A stretch of DNA of 64,000 bases, taken from assembly GCF_009659375.1 (NCBI RefSeq), contig NZ_WJQT01000014.1:1-64000 (forward strand), written 5' to 3'. The translations under genes and the position numbers were made by a program. The notes beneath the pieces are model-generated. The model did no database searches, was not told where the DNA came from, and saw nothing but the letters and a program-made list of their open reading frames with translations. Origin of the DNA: Fundicoccus ignavus (GTDB lineage Bacteria; Bacillota; Bacilli; Lactobacillales; Aerococcaceae). Shown here one piece after another: positions 25,728 through 34,920 of the stretch; positions within the stretch are counted from its first letter, which is position 1; every line of letters begins with the position of its first letter.

Positions 25728-25754
25728 AGTCTTAATCGCTATTCTAGTCGGAAC

Positions 25755-26076
25755 ACCTCGGACGAGTCCGAGGTCTTTAAATTCTGTTTAGCAGTATAAC
25801 TTGATTATATCGCTTTACTTTTGTTGGAATACTTAACGTAGATGAGCGACTTGTTTTCCAAAGCGGTACCGATATAGACAAAGGACTATCCATCGTTACT
25901 AATAGAATCGCTTACTCTGCCTATTAATAAAGAAAGCGAAGTAGTCAGAGCCTAACCAATTGAGCTGCAAAAGACGAACGCCCTTTTCGGCTTTGAAAGC
26001 GACCACCGCCTTGGAAAACAATAAGCTGAGACATGTACAAAGCTTGGTAAATCAACATAAAACTTATAATCCCTTA
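25755..26076. repeat. interspersed intergenic repeat, copy B (full length, ~320 nt)
   Basis: The left edge is CCTCGGAC-GA-GTCCGAGG, then TTTAAATTC and TTTTGTTGGAATACTTAACG. TTGTTTTCCAAAGCGGT (25851-25867) is complementary to ACCGCCTTGGAAAACAA (26005-26021), 16 of 17 positions. Inside, ACTCTGCCTA and TAGTCAGAGC form another stem. The right end is TGGTAAATCAACATAAAACT, then TATAATCCCTTA, 8 nt from the transketolase terminator. No ORF or transposase is present. Confidence 0.8.
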
Positions 26077-26077
26077 A

Positions 26078-26119
26078 AATAAAAAAGAGTTACTCACAGC
26101 GAACTGTAAGTAACTCTTT
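26078..26119 (-). terminator. transketolase terminator
   Basis: Perfect 11-bp stem (26084-26094 / 26109-26119), T-rich on the minus strand. Confidence 0.85.
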
Positions 26120-26131
26120 AAAATAGATTGC

Positions 26132-28135
26132 TTATTTGTTGAATGCGTCAGTATAAACTTTCGCAATGTTATCAACTGTAAAGCCGTAATCTGCAAGCAC
26201 TTCTTTTTCAGGTGCTGATTTACCGAATGTATCAATTCCGTAAGTTACACCATCAAGACCTACATATTTAGCCCAACCAAATGTTGATCCCATTTCCACT
26301 GATAAACGGTTACGAACAGCATTTGGTAATACTGATTCTTTGTATTCAGCTGATTGCTCATCGAATAAGTTTTGTGCTGGCATTGAAACAACGGACACAT
26401 CAATGCCTTGTTCTTTCAATTTAGCTTGAGTCGCTACTGCTAATGAAACTTCTGAACCAGCAGCAATTAAGATACCTTCTGGTGTCTCTGCTTCTGAAGG
26501 AGAAATAACATAAGCACCTTTACGTACACCCTCTTCAGCTAATGCTTTAGAGTTTGGTAATACTGGTACGTTTTGACGAGTTAATACTAACATCGTTGGA
26601 CGTGTTTGTGATTCAACTGCAATTTTCCATGATACGAATGTCTCATTAACGTCTGCTGGACGCATTACGTTTAAGTTAGGCATTGCACGGAAAGCTGCTA
26701 ATTGTTCAATTGGTTCATGCGTCGGTCCATCTTCACCTACTGCGATTGAGTCATGAGTCATTACGTAAGTTACTGGTAATTCTGAAATTGCTGATAAACG
26801 TACAGCTGCTTTCAAGTAATCAGTAAATACGAAGAATGTTCCACCATAAATTTTGTTACCACCATGTAAAGCGGCACCGTTCATCATCGCTGCCATCGCA
26901 AATTCACGTACACCGAACCAAATGTTACGGCCATCGCGTGATTCTGGCATGAAGTCTTCAGATGAATTATTCATAGTTTTGTTTGAGCCAGACAAGTCAG
27001 CTGATCCACCCCAGAAGAATGGTACTTTTTCAGCGATTGCTTGGATTGCTTTACTACTTGAGTTACGCGTTGCATCAGCATTTGTATCCACATCTGCTAA
27101 TGTTAATAACTCAGCGTAATCAGCTGGTAATTCGTTAGAGAAAGCTAATTTCAATGCGGCTGCTTTTTCTGGTTCTGCTGCTGCATAAGCTTCAAAAGCT
27201 TTTTCCCACTCTGCGTATGCTGCTGCTCCACGTTGAGTTACTTTCTCTTCGAATAATTCTGCTGCTTCAGCAGGTACGTTAAAGGCTTCATGTTCCCAAC
27301 CGTAAACAGATTTAGTTGCTGTCCAGTTATCAGCACCTAATGGGTTACCGTGAACATTTGCAGTTCCTTGTTGTGGAGAACCATAACCAATAACTGTCTT
27401 AATTTCGATAATTGTTGGTTGTGTTGTATGAGCTTTCGCTGCTGCGATTGCTTCTGAGATAGCGTTTAAATCATTACCATCTTCAACACGTAAGTAGTGC
27501 CAACCTTGTGCTTCAAATCGTCCTTTAACGTCTTCAACAAAGGCTTGATTTAAATCACCATCTAAAGAGATGTCATTTGAATCATAAAGTACAACTAATT
27601 TACCTAATTCTTGTTTACCAGCGAATGAAGTTGCCTCGTAAGAGATCCCTTCCATTAAGTCACCGTCACCGACTAAAGCAAATGTAAAGTGGTCGATGAT
27701 GTTATGTTCTGGTGTGTTATATAAAGCAGCTGTATGCGTTTCTGCCATAGCCATCCCAACAGCTTGAGCAATCCCTTGTCCTAAAGGACCCGTTGTTGCT
27801 TCAACACCATCTGTATGTGTTACCTCAGGATGTCCTGGTGTTTTACTATTTAATTGACGGAAATTCTTTAGATCTTCGATTGATACATCAAAACCAGCTG
27901 TATGTAACAAGCTGTACAATAATGCTGAACCGTGTCCTGCAGACAATACAAAACGGTCGCGGTTAATCCATTTTGATTGTTTAGGGTTAATATTTAAATG
28001 TCCTGCCCACAATGCATAAGCCATAGGTGCCGCACCCATCGGTAATCCCGGGTGTCCTGAGTTTGCTTTTTCAACTTGATCCACACTTAAAGCACGTAAA
28101 GTGTTAACAGCAATAATATCTTTTTCGTTAAACAT
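26132..28135 (-). CDS. tkt: transketolase
   Basis: This ~667-aa ThDP enzyme moves two-carbon units in the pentose phosphate pathway. It shows HPGLPMG near 28, the ThDP motif [13 protein letters not shown] near 155, [20 protein letters not shown] near 460 and the C-terminal [15 protein letters not shown] 28135 is preferred (AAGGGGAAAA just upstream). It is a single gene with a terminator downstream; repeat copy B follows it. A long untranslated AT-rich stretch of 138 nt separates it from the next gene. Confidence 0.97.
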   Translation of the reverse strand: MFNEKDIIAVNTLRALSVDQVEKANSGHPGLPMGAAPMAYALWAGHLNINPKQSKWINRDRFVLSAGHGSALLYSLLHTAGFDVSIEDLKNFRQLNSKTPGHPEVTHTDGVEATTGPLGQGIAQAVGMAMAETHTAALYNTPEHNIIDHFTFALVGDGDLMEGISYEATSFAGKQELGKLVVLYDSNDISLDGDLNQAFVEDVKGRFEAQGWHYLRVEDGNDLNAISEAIAAAKAHTTQPTIIEIKTVIGYGSPQQGTANVHGNPLGADNWTATKSVYGWEHEAFNVPAEAAELFEEKVTQRGAAAYAEWEKAFEAYAAAEPEKAAALKLAFSNELPADYAELLTLADVDTNADATRNSSSKAIQAIAEKVPFFWGGSADLSGSNKTMNNSSEDFMPESRDGRNIWFGVREFAMAAMMNGAALHGGNKIYGGTFFVFTDYLKAAVRLSAISELPVTYVMTHDSIAVGEDGPTHEPIEQLAAFRAMPNLNVMRPADVNETFVSWKIAVESQTRPTMLVLTRQNVPVLPNSKALAEEGVRKGAYVISPSEAETPEGILIAAGSEVSLAVATQAKLKEQGIDVSVVSMPAQNLFDEQSAEYKESVLPNAVRNRLSVEMGSTFGWAKYVGLDGVTYGIDTFGKSAPEKEVLADYGFTVDNIAKVYTDAFNK

Positions 28136-28273
28136 AATTTTCCCCTTTCTATCTTTCAAACACATTATAGCACGTAAAAATGAGTAAGTTAACTACTTTT
28201 TGTCATTTGACACAACTTTTGACAAATTCCACAGAATAAACTTTCAAAACCCTCAATCAGACAAAATATGAAC

Positions 28274-29110
28274 CTAATGAGAGGCATCCTCAGTAGACTC
28301 ATCTAAGTCATGACGGTATTTCTTCATAACTTCCGCGAAGATTTCTGCAGATGTTGGCGGTGTATAGGTAATCGCATTCGCGCCTGCTTCAATCGTTGCC
28401 TTTACCGCTTCACCAGAAGGTCCCCCCGTTGCAATAATCGGCACGTCCGGTCCAACCGTATCACGAATATGTTTGACTAAGTCGACCGTTTCGGCACCTC
28501 CAGATATATTCAAAATATCTGCACCAGCTTCTAATTTCCCCATAAAATCATCATGGAAACTTGAAATAGTTGCAATCAATGGGATATCAATAGTTTTATT
28601 AATTTCCTTGATGACTTCGTTTTTCATCGGTGAATTAACAACTACACCATAGGCTCCCATAATTTCAGCTTGGAAAGCTAACTGCACACTTCTTTGGCCT
28701 GTCGTAGTCCCACCGCCGACACCTACAAATACAGGAATCGAAGCTGCACTAATAATCGACTGCGTAATTGCCCCTTGCGGTGTAAAAGGATAAACAGCCA
28801 TAACAGATTGTGCATTACTATTACGAATAATCGCCACGTCTGTCGTAAATAGTAAAGATTTAATACGGCTTCCGAAAATCATAATCCCAGAAGCTTCATA
28901 GATTTCTTTAGGAATCTCAACGATTCGGCCACGCAATTGAGATGTATACTCTGGCACTTGCTTTCGCCTTGGTTCCTCAATATTGGTTAACACAACATGC
29001 GGTTCATTGTGCTCATCTAATTCTGTCGTTACCGTTTGATAAGGATTTAAATTATAATCAAACGTTTCAACTTTAATTTCTAATTCTTCTGGCTTTTCTT
29101 TTTTCGACAT
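28274..29110 (-). CDS. predicted TIM-barrel phosphate-binding protein, function unassigned
   Basis: This 278-aa protein starts with a ~60-residue acidic extension followed by what looks like a (beta/alpha)8 domain. Repeating strand-helix units include PVFVGVGGGTTTGQ, YGVVVNSPM, IPLIATISS, ADILNISGGAET and VPIIATGGPSGEAVKATIEAGANAI split over residues about 225-250, the last resembling the phosphate-binding end of ThiG/NanE/HisF-type barrels. I do not recognise a specific enzyme. It sits between transketolase and fumarase on the same strand, with an SD before the ATG. Confidence 0.7.
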   Translation of the reverse strand: MSKKEKPEELEIKVETFDYNLNPYQTVTTELDEHNEPHVVLTNIEEPRRKQVPEYTSQLRGRIVEIPKEIYEASGIMIFGSRIKSLLFTTDVAIIRNSNAQSVMAVYPFTPQGAITQSIISAASIPVFVGVGGGTTTGQRSVQLAFQAEIMGAYGVVVNSPMKNEVIKEINKTIDIPLIATISSFHDDFMGKLEAGADILNISGGAETVDLVKHIRDTVGPDVPIIATGGPSGEAVKATIEAGANAITYTPPTSAEIFAEVMKKYRHDLDESTEDASH

Positions 29111-29215
29111 AAGAATTCCCCCTTTACTCGTCTTGTTAATTTTAACTAAACTCTGTCTAAATATCTATTAATAAGTGACCCACTTCAACAAGTCGAGCTA
29201 AGTAAATTCAATAAC

Positions 29216-30574
29216 TTAAATCATTGCTTGTACATCTAACCACTCTGCCAACTCAGCTTGCGTCGCATAACCCAAAGCTAAAGCCGCTGCTTCTAAAGAA
29301 GTCTCTTCAACTAAAGCTTTATGAGCAATTTTAGCTGCTTTACTGTAACCAATATGCGGCGTTAAATTCGTTACTAACATCAAAGATGATGCCACCGAAT
29401 CCGACATCTTATTCACATTAACCTGTAGCCCAACTAAACACTTCTCTCTAAACGACCGCATCCCGTCAGCTAATAAATTTACCGACTGCAAGAAATTATG
29501 AATAATCACTGGCTTAAACACATTTAACTGAAAATTCCCCTGACTAGCCGCCATCTGAATGGTCACATCATTCCCCATCACTTGCGCCACAATCATCGTC
29601 AACGCCTCGGCCTGCGTCGGATTCACCTTGCCCGGCATAATCGAACTGCCCGGCTCATTACTCGGCAACGTCAACTCACCAAAACCACCCCTAGGTCCGC
29701 TCGCCAACCAACGAATATCATTCGCAATCTTCATCAAATCAGCCGCCAAAGCCCGCAGCACCCCATGCACCACCGACATAGGCTGATGACTCGTCAAGGC
29801 GAAATATTTATTCCGATCGCTCACGAACGGCCATTGGGTGATGGTTTCTAGTTCACTCGCAACACTATTCCCGAAAGATTCCGACGCATTAATACCCGTA
29901 CCAACAGCCGTACCGCCAATCGCTAGTTCAAGTAGCAGCTGACTATTGTAACGCAATGACTCTAAGCTACGCTCAACCATCATCTTCCAGCCACTCACTT
30001 CTTGGCCGAAAGTCAAAGGCGTCGCATCTTGTAAATGTGTACGACCCAGTTTAGCCGTAGTCAAATGTTGCGTCATTAATTGATTCAGTTCCAGCAACCA
30101 AGCTTCTAACTCAGGTACTAATTGTTGATGTAAACTTTCATAAGCAGCCATATGCATGGCCGTCGGGAAAACATCATTAGAACTTTGCGACATATTCACG
30201 TGGTCATTTGGATGAATACTACCTTCATCTGAAGCTAGGTGAGCAATGACCTCGTTAACATTCATATTTGTTTGAGTACCACTGCCTGTTTGCCATAAAG
30301 ACAACGGGAAATTATGTTTTTGTTCGCTAAAATTTTCCAAGAGATTTTGGGTCGTATTTTGGATGAGTTGGCTGTGTTCTTTAGAAAGCTTTCCTTCTTG
30401 TTCGTTTACTCGCGCGCAAGCTTGTTTAATTTGAATCAGGGCTTTAATGAGTTCAGCTGGCATCTTTTCTTCACCAATCTTGAAATTTTCTAAACTTCTT
30501 TGGGTTTGTGCGCCCCAATTGGCAGTTGTCGGGACCTTTACTTCTCCTAGTGAATCACGTTCAATTCGGTACAT
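29216..30574 (-). CDS. fumC: class II fumarate hydratase
   Basis: This 452-aa enzyme hydrates fumarate to (S)-malate. Signature [16 protein letters not shown] (about residues 311-326), [14 protein letters not shown] near 97 and [16 protein letters not shown] near 178 identify the fumarase branch of the aspartase superfamily. Its start overlaps the malic enzyme stop by 1 nt (TAATG), so the pair is coupled and could run fumarate to malate to pyruvate. Confidence 0.95.
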   Translation of the reverse strand: MYRIERDSLGEVKVPTTANWGAQTQRSLENFKIGEEKMPAELIKALIQIKQACARVNEQEGKLSKEHSQLIQNTTQNLLENFSEQKHNFPLSLWQTGSGTQTNMNVNEVIAHLASDEGSIHPNDHVNMSQSSNDVFPTAMHMAAYESLHQQLVPELEAWLLELNQLMTQHLTTAKLGRTHLQDATPLTFGQEVSGWKMMVERSLESLRYNSQLLLELAIGGTAVGTGINASESFGNSVASELETITQWPFVSDRNKYFALTSHQPMSVVHGVLRALAADLMKIANDIRWLASGPRGGFGELTLPSNEPGSSIMPGKVNPTQAEALTMIVAQVMGNDVTIQMAASQGNFQLNVFKPVIIHNFLQSVNLLADGMRSFREKCLVGLQVNVNKMSDSVASSLMLVTNLTPHIGYSKAAKIAHKALVEETSLEAAALALGYATQAELAEWLDVQAMI

Positions 30575-31764
30575 TATATTTCTCCTTCAATACGCTTTGC
30601 GACACCAGTCTCGATAGCCGCTTGCGCAACATAATGGGCAACTTGCTTCGCTACTTCCTTATTAAGCGCTTCTGGTATGACATTCTCCTCTGTCAATTCA
30701 TCAGCAGGAATCATGTCAGCAATTGCTTGAGCAGCCGCAAATTTCATTTCAGCATTAATTGTCGTCGCTCTGACTGCTAACGCGCCTTTAAAAATTCCAG
30801 GGAAAGCGAGTACGTTATTAATTTGGTTAGGGAAGTCTGAACGCCCAGTTCCCACAACACGTGCGCCTGCTTGCTTTGCTTCATGGTACATAATTTCTGG
30901 CACTGGATTGGCCATCGCAAAGACGATTGCATCGCGGTTCATCGATTGAATCATCGCTTCCGTCACAATTCCGCCGATTGAAACGCCTACAAGGACATCG
31001 GCGCCCACTAAGGCTTGGCTTAAATCGCCTGTTAGACCTTCTTTATTCGTTATTTTCGCCAACTCTAACTTATGATCAAACAGTGGGACCGGGCGTCCTT
31101 CATATAAGATGCCATGCTCATCGCAGACGACAACGTCTTTAACGTTTAGTTCTAATAACATCTTCACAATCGCAGTTCCAGCTGCACCAGGACCGTTTAA
31201 CACGACTTTTATTTCATCTAGTTGTTTATTCACTAATTTTAGACTATTTAGAATACCAGCCGACACTACAATGGCCGTTCCGTGCTGATCATCGTGGAAA
31301 ACAGGGATGTCCAATTTTTCATCCAATTGCTTTTCAATTTCAAAACAGCGTGGTGAAGATATATCTTCAAGGTTAATGCCGCCAAAAGTCGGTGCCAGGT
31401 TGACGATTGTTTGAACGATTTCATCTGTTTCTTTTGTTGCTAAACAAATCGGGAAAGCATCAACTCCCGCAAATTCTTTAAACAAAATGGCTTTACCTTC
31501 CATAACTGGCATCGCTGCTTCAGGTCCAATATCACCTAGACCTAAAACTGCTGTTCCATCCGTGATGACGCCTACCAAATTTCCTTTAGCTGTATATCGA
31601 TAAGCTTCTTCCACATCCTCAGCAATTTTCTTACACGGTTCTGCCACTCCAGGTGTATAAGCTAAGGACAAATCGTCTCGACTGTTAATGGCTACCTTGC
31701 TCTCTACTGATAGTTTTCCTGCCTTTTCTTCGTGTAACGCTAAACTTCTTTCTGCAATATCCAA
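30574..31764 (-). CDS. NAD(P)-dependent malic enzyme
   Basis: This 396-aa enzyme oxidatively decarboxylates malate to pyruvate and CO2. It shows the short bacterial malic enzyme layout: [14 protein letters not shown], the metal/substrate block [15 protein letters not shown] (about 155-169), and a nucleotide fold with [15 protein letters not shown]. No phosphotransacetylase domain is fused. The start ATG lies at 31764 with AGGAAGGG upstream. An extended -10 (TGGTATAAT, TATAAT at 31812-31807) suggests a promoter. It is translationally coupled to fumC. Confidence 0.93.
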   Translation of the reverse strand: MDIAERSLALHEEKAGKLSVESKVAINSRDDLSLAYTPGVAEPCKKIAEDVEEAYRYTAKGNLVGVITDGTAVLGLGDIGPEAAMPVMEGKAILFKEFAGVDAFPICLATKETDEIVQTIVNLAPTFGGINLEDISSPRCFEIEKQLDEKLDIPVFHDDQHGTAIVVSAGILNSLKLVNKQLDEIKVVLNGPGAAGTAIVKMLLELNVKDVVVCDEHGILYEGRPVPLFDHKLELAKITNKEGLTGDLSQALVGADVLVGVSIGGIVTEAMIQSMNRDAIVFAMANPVPEIMYHEAKQAGARVVGTGRSDFPNQINNVLAFPGIFKGALAVRATTINAEMKFAAAQAIADMIPADELTEENVIPEALNKEVAKQVAHYVAQAAIETGVAKRIEGEI

Positions 31765-31849
31765 CGTTTTTCACCCTTCCTAATTTGCTTGACTGTTCTT
31801 TGAATTATTATACCATTGCGAGTAGCATATAGGTTGTACTCGTTTACAA

Positions 31850-32262
31850 ATCCTGATAATTTTCAGATGTTTCTTGTATAAAACAGGGCAAATTCGAATT
31901 TCTGCATTAAACCCGATATTTTCTTAGGCCACAGAAAGGGCTGAGCTAGAACATGATTGAATCGCAAGTCATAACCAGCTCCCCCACCATCTATTCAATC
32001 ATCCATTCAACCTTGTTAAATTATTTCAAAAGGTTGCGTTCCCTAGGAACGCCTCAATATAGACAGGTGATAGCGATTTTGAAAAATCGCATCATTATTA
32101 AAATGACCCTCTCTCGAGCAACTTAAAGTTGTGCAGACTCTTGCTACTTCAGATTTTTAGCCGAAGGTCTTATTCTAGTCGATTATCGCGGACCTTCGGC
32201 TAGAGTAGCACCGTGAATACGCCACGCCATCGCTCTAATCATCAATCAATCTTTTCACATAA
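31850..32262. other. gene-free stretch with four stem-loops
   Basis: No ORF with a ribosome site is seen. Inverted repeats occur at 31953-31962/31993-32002 (10 bp), 32036-32042/32046-32052 (7 bp), 32073-32080/32083-32090 (8 bp) and 32158-32169/32191-32202 (perfect 12 bp TAGCCGAAGGTC/GACCTTCGGCTA). The motif ATTCTAGTCG in the last loop also occurs just before repeat copy B (25741-25750). Confidence 0.6.
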
Positions 32263-32274
32263 AATCTTTGAGCT

Positions 32275-32545
32275 AGTCTGAGATCATTAAATTCTATTTA
32301 GCAGTTTTACAACGTTATTTTTGTTGTAAAACTAAGCGTAGCTCAGTGACTTGTTGCCCAAAGCGGTATTAAGGGCAATTGGCGTAACTTGCTCTGACTA
32401 TCAATAAAGAAAACGAAGTAGACAGAGCCTAGTCGATTTAACTGGAAAAGTCTGAACCTTAGTGAGGCTTTGAAAGCGACCTCCGCCTGGAAAACAATAA
32501 GCTGCTAGGTAAATCAACATAGAGCTTATAAGTCCTTATATTATA
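32275..32545. repeat. interspersed intergenic repeat, copy C (near full length)
   Basis: Homologous to copy B along its length: AGTCTGAGATCATTAAATTC, TTTTTGTTGTAAAACTAAGCG, GACTTGTTGCCCAAAGCGGT, GCTCTGACTA...TAGACAGAGC, GGCTTTGAAAGCGACC, TGGAAAACAATAAGCTG and GGTAAATCAACATAGAGCTT. A perfect 10-bp hairpin (32304-32313/32323-32332) lies near the left end. The right end abuts the terminator of the ArsR gene. Confidence 0.8.
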
Positions 32546-32596
32546 AAAAAAGAAGCTACTCAACCACCTATTAAAGGGGATTAAATAGCTTCTAAC
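32546..32596 (-). terminator. terminator of the ArsR gene
   Basis: AGAAGCTA (32551-32558) and TAGCTTCT (32586-32593) form the stem, T7 follows on the minus strand. Confidence 0.65.
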
Positions 32597-32606
32597 CATT
32601 TGTAAA

Positions 32607-32990
32607 TTATGCGAATGTTTTCTTTTGTCTAGATGAACGACATTCAATATTTAAGTGACTTGCAGTATTAACTAAATCTGAAATTTCATTGTCTTCCAAT
32701 GAGTAAATCACGCGTTTACCTTCTTTTTCAGATTTAATGATGCTATTTTTACGCAACGTAATCAAATGATGTGATGTTGTTGCGACTGACGCATCAATAA
32801 AACGTGAAATTTCATATACACATAAACGGTCATAGTTCATTAATACTTCAACAATTTTTACTCGGTTCAAGTCACCTAAAACTTTAAACACCGTCGCTTT
32901 TCGCTCAAGGTTTGCCGCTTCTAAAAGATCTTGCACCTTATCCATCTCTTGATCAATTTCGTGATCAGTTAGACACTCATAATCAGCCAT
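32607..32990 (-). CDS. ArsR/SmtB-family winged-helix metal sensor
   Basis: This 127-aa repressor resembles CadC/CzrA sensors: helix KATVFKVLGDLNRVKIVEVL, the alpha-3 segment LCVYEIS, recognition helix SVATTSHHLITLRK and wing KEGKRVIYSL. A Cys near residue 5 and one in LCVY suggest a partial CadC-like thiolate site (the usual second Cys of CxC is Tyr); a C-terminal Asp/His set could form the alpha-5 zinc site. SD AGGAGG precedes the ATG. No metal transporter adjoins it, so its targets lie elsewhere or it regulates itself. Confidence 0.85.
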   Translation of the reverse strand: MADYECLTDHEIDQEMDKVQDLLEAANLERKATVFKVLGDLNRVKIVEVLMNYDRLCVYEISRFIDASVATTSHHLITLRKNSIIKSEKEGKRVIYSLEDNEISDLVNTASHLNIECRSSRQKKTFA

Positions 32991-33009
32991 AATGAGCCTC
33001 CTCTTCTTT

Positions 33010-33031
33010 CTTTTTATATTCTTTTTATATT
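33010..33031. promoter_or_regulatory. 11-bp tandem direct repeat in the ArsR leader
   Basis: CTTTTTATATT occurs twice in tandem (33010-33020 and 33021-33031), between a TATAAT (33056-33051, minus) and the SD of the ArsR gene. It could be an operator, though ArsR sites are usually inverted repeats. Confidence 0.35.
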
Positions 33032-33075
33032 CTGTTTGCAGTATATATACATTATAATCCTAATTATATCATCTT

Positions 33076-33834
33076 TCACTTCAGCAAGCAAATCGAGATG
33101 AAACCCAGAAAGTTTTGAAGCATATGAAAGAGTATCGCATACTCTAATTTTCTTGATTTCCAATACACTAATGTGATTCCAGCCGCTAGAATGAAATATA
33201 TCATGAAATCCCCAATATTTGAAGGGCTGTGTAACAAAGTAAAGAAAACCATTGAAACAAAGGCACCCATCACTGGCATTAGGGAAAAAGTATATTTCAT
33301 TATTAAACCACGACAAATAATTTCTTCTATAATAGGGGTTAAAATCACAATGTTAATAAACATGCCGATTGGATGCGTATTTTGCATTAATTGGATTAAT
33401 AATGTTTGATTCTCAGGTTGTTCATAGCCTGGTATTAACCACTCGATTAGTTGACCGAACAGAATTTGCACCAAGATAAATATAACAAATAAACTAATTA
33501 TTTGCAGGATACCCTTTCGGCTCAATTCCTTAAAAGAAAAGAGCTTAAATTTGAACAGATGGACTGCGAGTAATACTAAGCCTAATAATATAAAGGCTTG
33601 AAGGTGGTAGAATATTTCAGCTTCTGCCATCGCCTTCATTATGCCTTCGCCACTTAATAGCGCTTCTGCGGATAAGCTATTGGGCATATTAGCCAGTCCT
33701 CGCTTAACCACTTCGAGCTCTAATAAAACGCGCAGATAAAAGTAAGCTAAGATAATTAAAGGAGCTTTCCACCAACTACCTTTAATTCGATCTTGCCAGA
33801 CAGCTGTTAATGGAACGGCTTCTTTTTCAAACAT
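33076..33834 (-). CDS. CPBP-family intramembrane metalloprotease
   Basis: This 252-aa membrane protein has about seven hydrophobic segments and the Abi/CAAX-like motifs: PIIEEIICRGLIM (Glu-Glu-xxx-Arg, about 165-177), FFTLLHSPSN (His motif 2, about 198-207) and a late small-residue helix. In lactic bacteria such proteins are linked to bacteriocin immunity or protein maturation. It is the last gene of a three-gene operon with a HAD phosphatase and a secreted protein; the gap to the secreted protein is 11 nt. Confidence 0.88.
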   Translation of the reverse strand: MFEKEAVPLTAVWQDRIKGSWWKAPLIILAYFYLRVLLELEVVKRGLANMPNSLSAEALLSGEGIMKAMAEAEIFYHLQAFILLGLVLLAVHLFKFKLFSFKELSRKGILQIISLFVIFILVQILFGQLIEWLIPGYEQPENQTLLIQLMQNTHPIGMFINIVILTPIIEEIICRGLIMKYTFSLMPVMGAFVSMVFFTLLHSPSNIGDFMIYFILAAGITLVYWKSRKLEYAILFHMLQNFLGFISICLLK

Positions 33835-33845
33835 ATTCCCCCACC

Positions 33846-34916
33846 TTACTCTGCAGCTTCTCTGATTTCAGAACGCATTGTACGATACTCTGCAATAATA
33901 TCAAAACCTACTAGCTCCACAAACTCTTCTTTACTTAATAATTGCTCGTCTGTGGGCATTGGAATTTCAAACTCTTCTAAACGAATAAAGTATTGGATGC
34001 CGCCACCTGCACCTACGATGCCTAAGCCTAATTCACCTAATTCAAAGTTCAACGCTACATTCCCTTGATAACCAGTTGAAAATTGTGCGAGTAAAGGTTC
34101 TAACTCTGGATAATCGGCTGCATGCTTGGCAACAATTTCTGCGAAAACAGGCTCCGTTACCTCATCCAATCCAAATACCATGCCGTCGTCCACCTCAACA
34201 CCTGTGCCATTAACACTTTCATGTTGTAACCATTCAGCAATCACATCCAACATAAATGTATCTAAAGCTTGTGTCTCGCGTAATACTGTCTCGTGAGCAG
34301 GATTAATTTCTGTTTCCTCAACAAATTTTTCAGTGAGTAAGTCCATATTTTCCTGACTGACTTGATAAAAATCTTCAATAATCGTGCCTACATATGTTTC
34401 AGGGTCCGTATTTAAAGCTTCTGCAGCTAAGCCCATTAAGTCATCAACTGAAGTAAATGACCTCATCACTTCGTTATCTTCAAGCGATAACATAAACATC
34501 TCAGGGAGTGTTTGACTATCTAACATAATAAAATAATAAATATCTTCATCACGAATATATGCTCGTGAGTATTCATTAAAGGTATCTACAGATGTATTCT
34601 CAAAAAATGTTACATCAGAAGTAGTATGGATTTGCTGGTCTTTTATCGCAGCAATCAATGTATGTGGAACTGATGGGTCAACCGTCTCTGTTAAGTCTGC
34701 AGTTGCTTCAACATTTTCTTCGAATTCAATCGATTCTTCAGTTGAAATTGCTTCAGATTCTTCCACAACTTCTGATGTTTCTGTTTCAATTAATTCTTCA
34801 ATTTTTTCTACAGGTGATATATTAACTTTACCTTCTTCAGCTAAGACTGAAACTGTCGGTAAACAAGAGAGACTCATTAAGACAGCAGCTGATAATATTC
34901 TGACATATTTATTCAT
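33846..34916 (-). CDS. hypothetical secreted protein
   Basis: This ~356-aa protein has a signal peptide (about 1-27, ending VLA-E), a Glu/Thr/Ser-rich stretch of about 50 residues, and a mixed alpha/beta domain of about 270 residues. ATG 34916 follows GAAGGA and lies 4 nt after the HAD stop. The end region LNFELGELGLGIVGAGGG and IRLEEFEIPM may form a beta domain. I cannot assign a family with confidence. Linkage with a membrane protease gene suggests the two act on the same envelope process. Confidence 0.75.
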   Translation of the reverse strand: MNKYVRILSAAVLMSLSCLPTVSVLAEEGKVNISPVEKIEELIETETSEVVEESEAISTEESIEFEENVEATADLTETVDPSVPHTLIAAIKDQQIHTTSDVTFFENTSVDTFNEYSRAYIRDEDIYYFIMLDSQTLPEMFMLSLEDNEVMRSFTSVDDLMGLAAEALNTDPETYVGTIIEDFYQVSQENMDLLTEKFVEETEINPAHETVLRETQALDTFMLDVIAEWLQHESVNGTGVEVDDGMVFGLDEVTEPVFAEIVAKHAADYPELEPLLAQFSTGYQGNVALNFELGELGLGIVGAGGGIQYFIRLEEFEIPMPTDEQLLSKEEFVELVGFDIIAEYRTMRSEIREAAE

Positions 34917-34920
34917 TGTT

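Noticed and set aside
25755-26076. Insertion sequence
   Set aside because: No transposase ORF on either strand; treated as a non-coding repeat.
27000-27119. Reading frames antiparallel to transketolase and other large genes
   Set aside because: They mirror codon patterns of the real genes and lack SD sites or recognisable domains.
33014-33316. 100-aa minus-strand frame overlapping the CPBP gene end
   Set aside because: It lies in another frame inside the membrane protease gene with no SD; a shadow.
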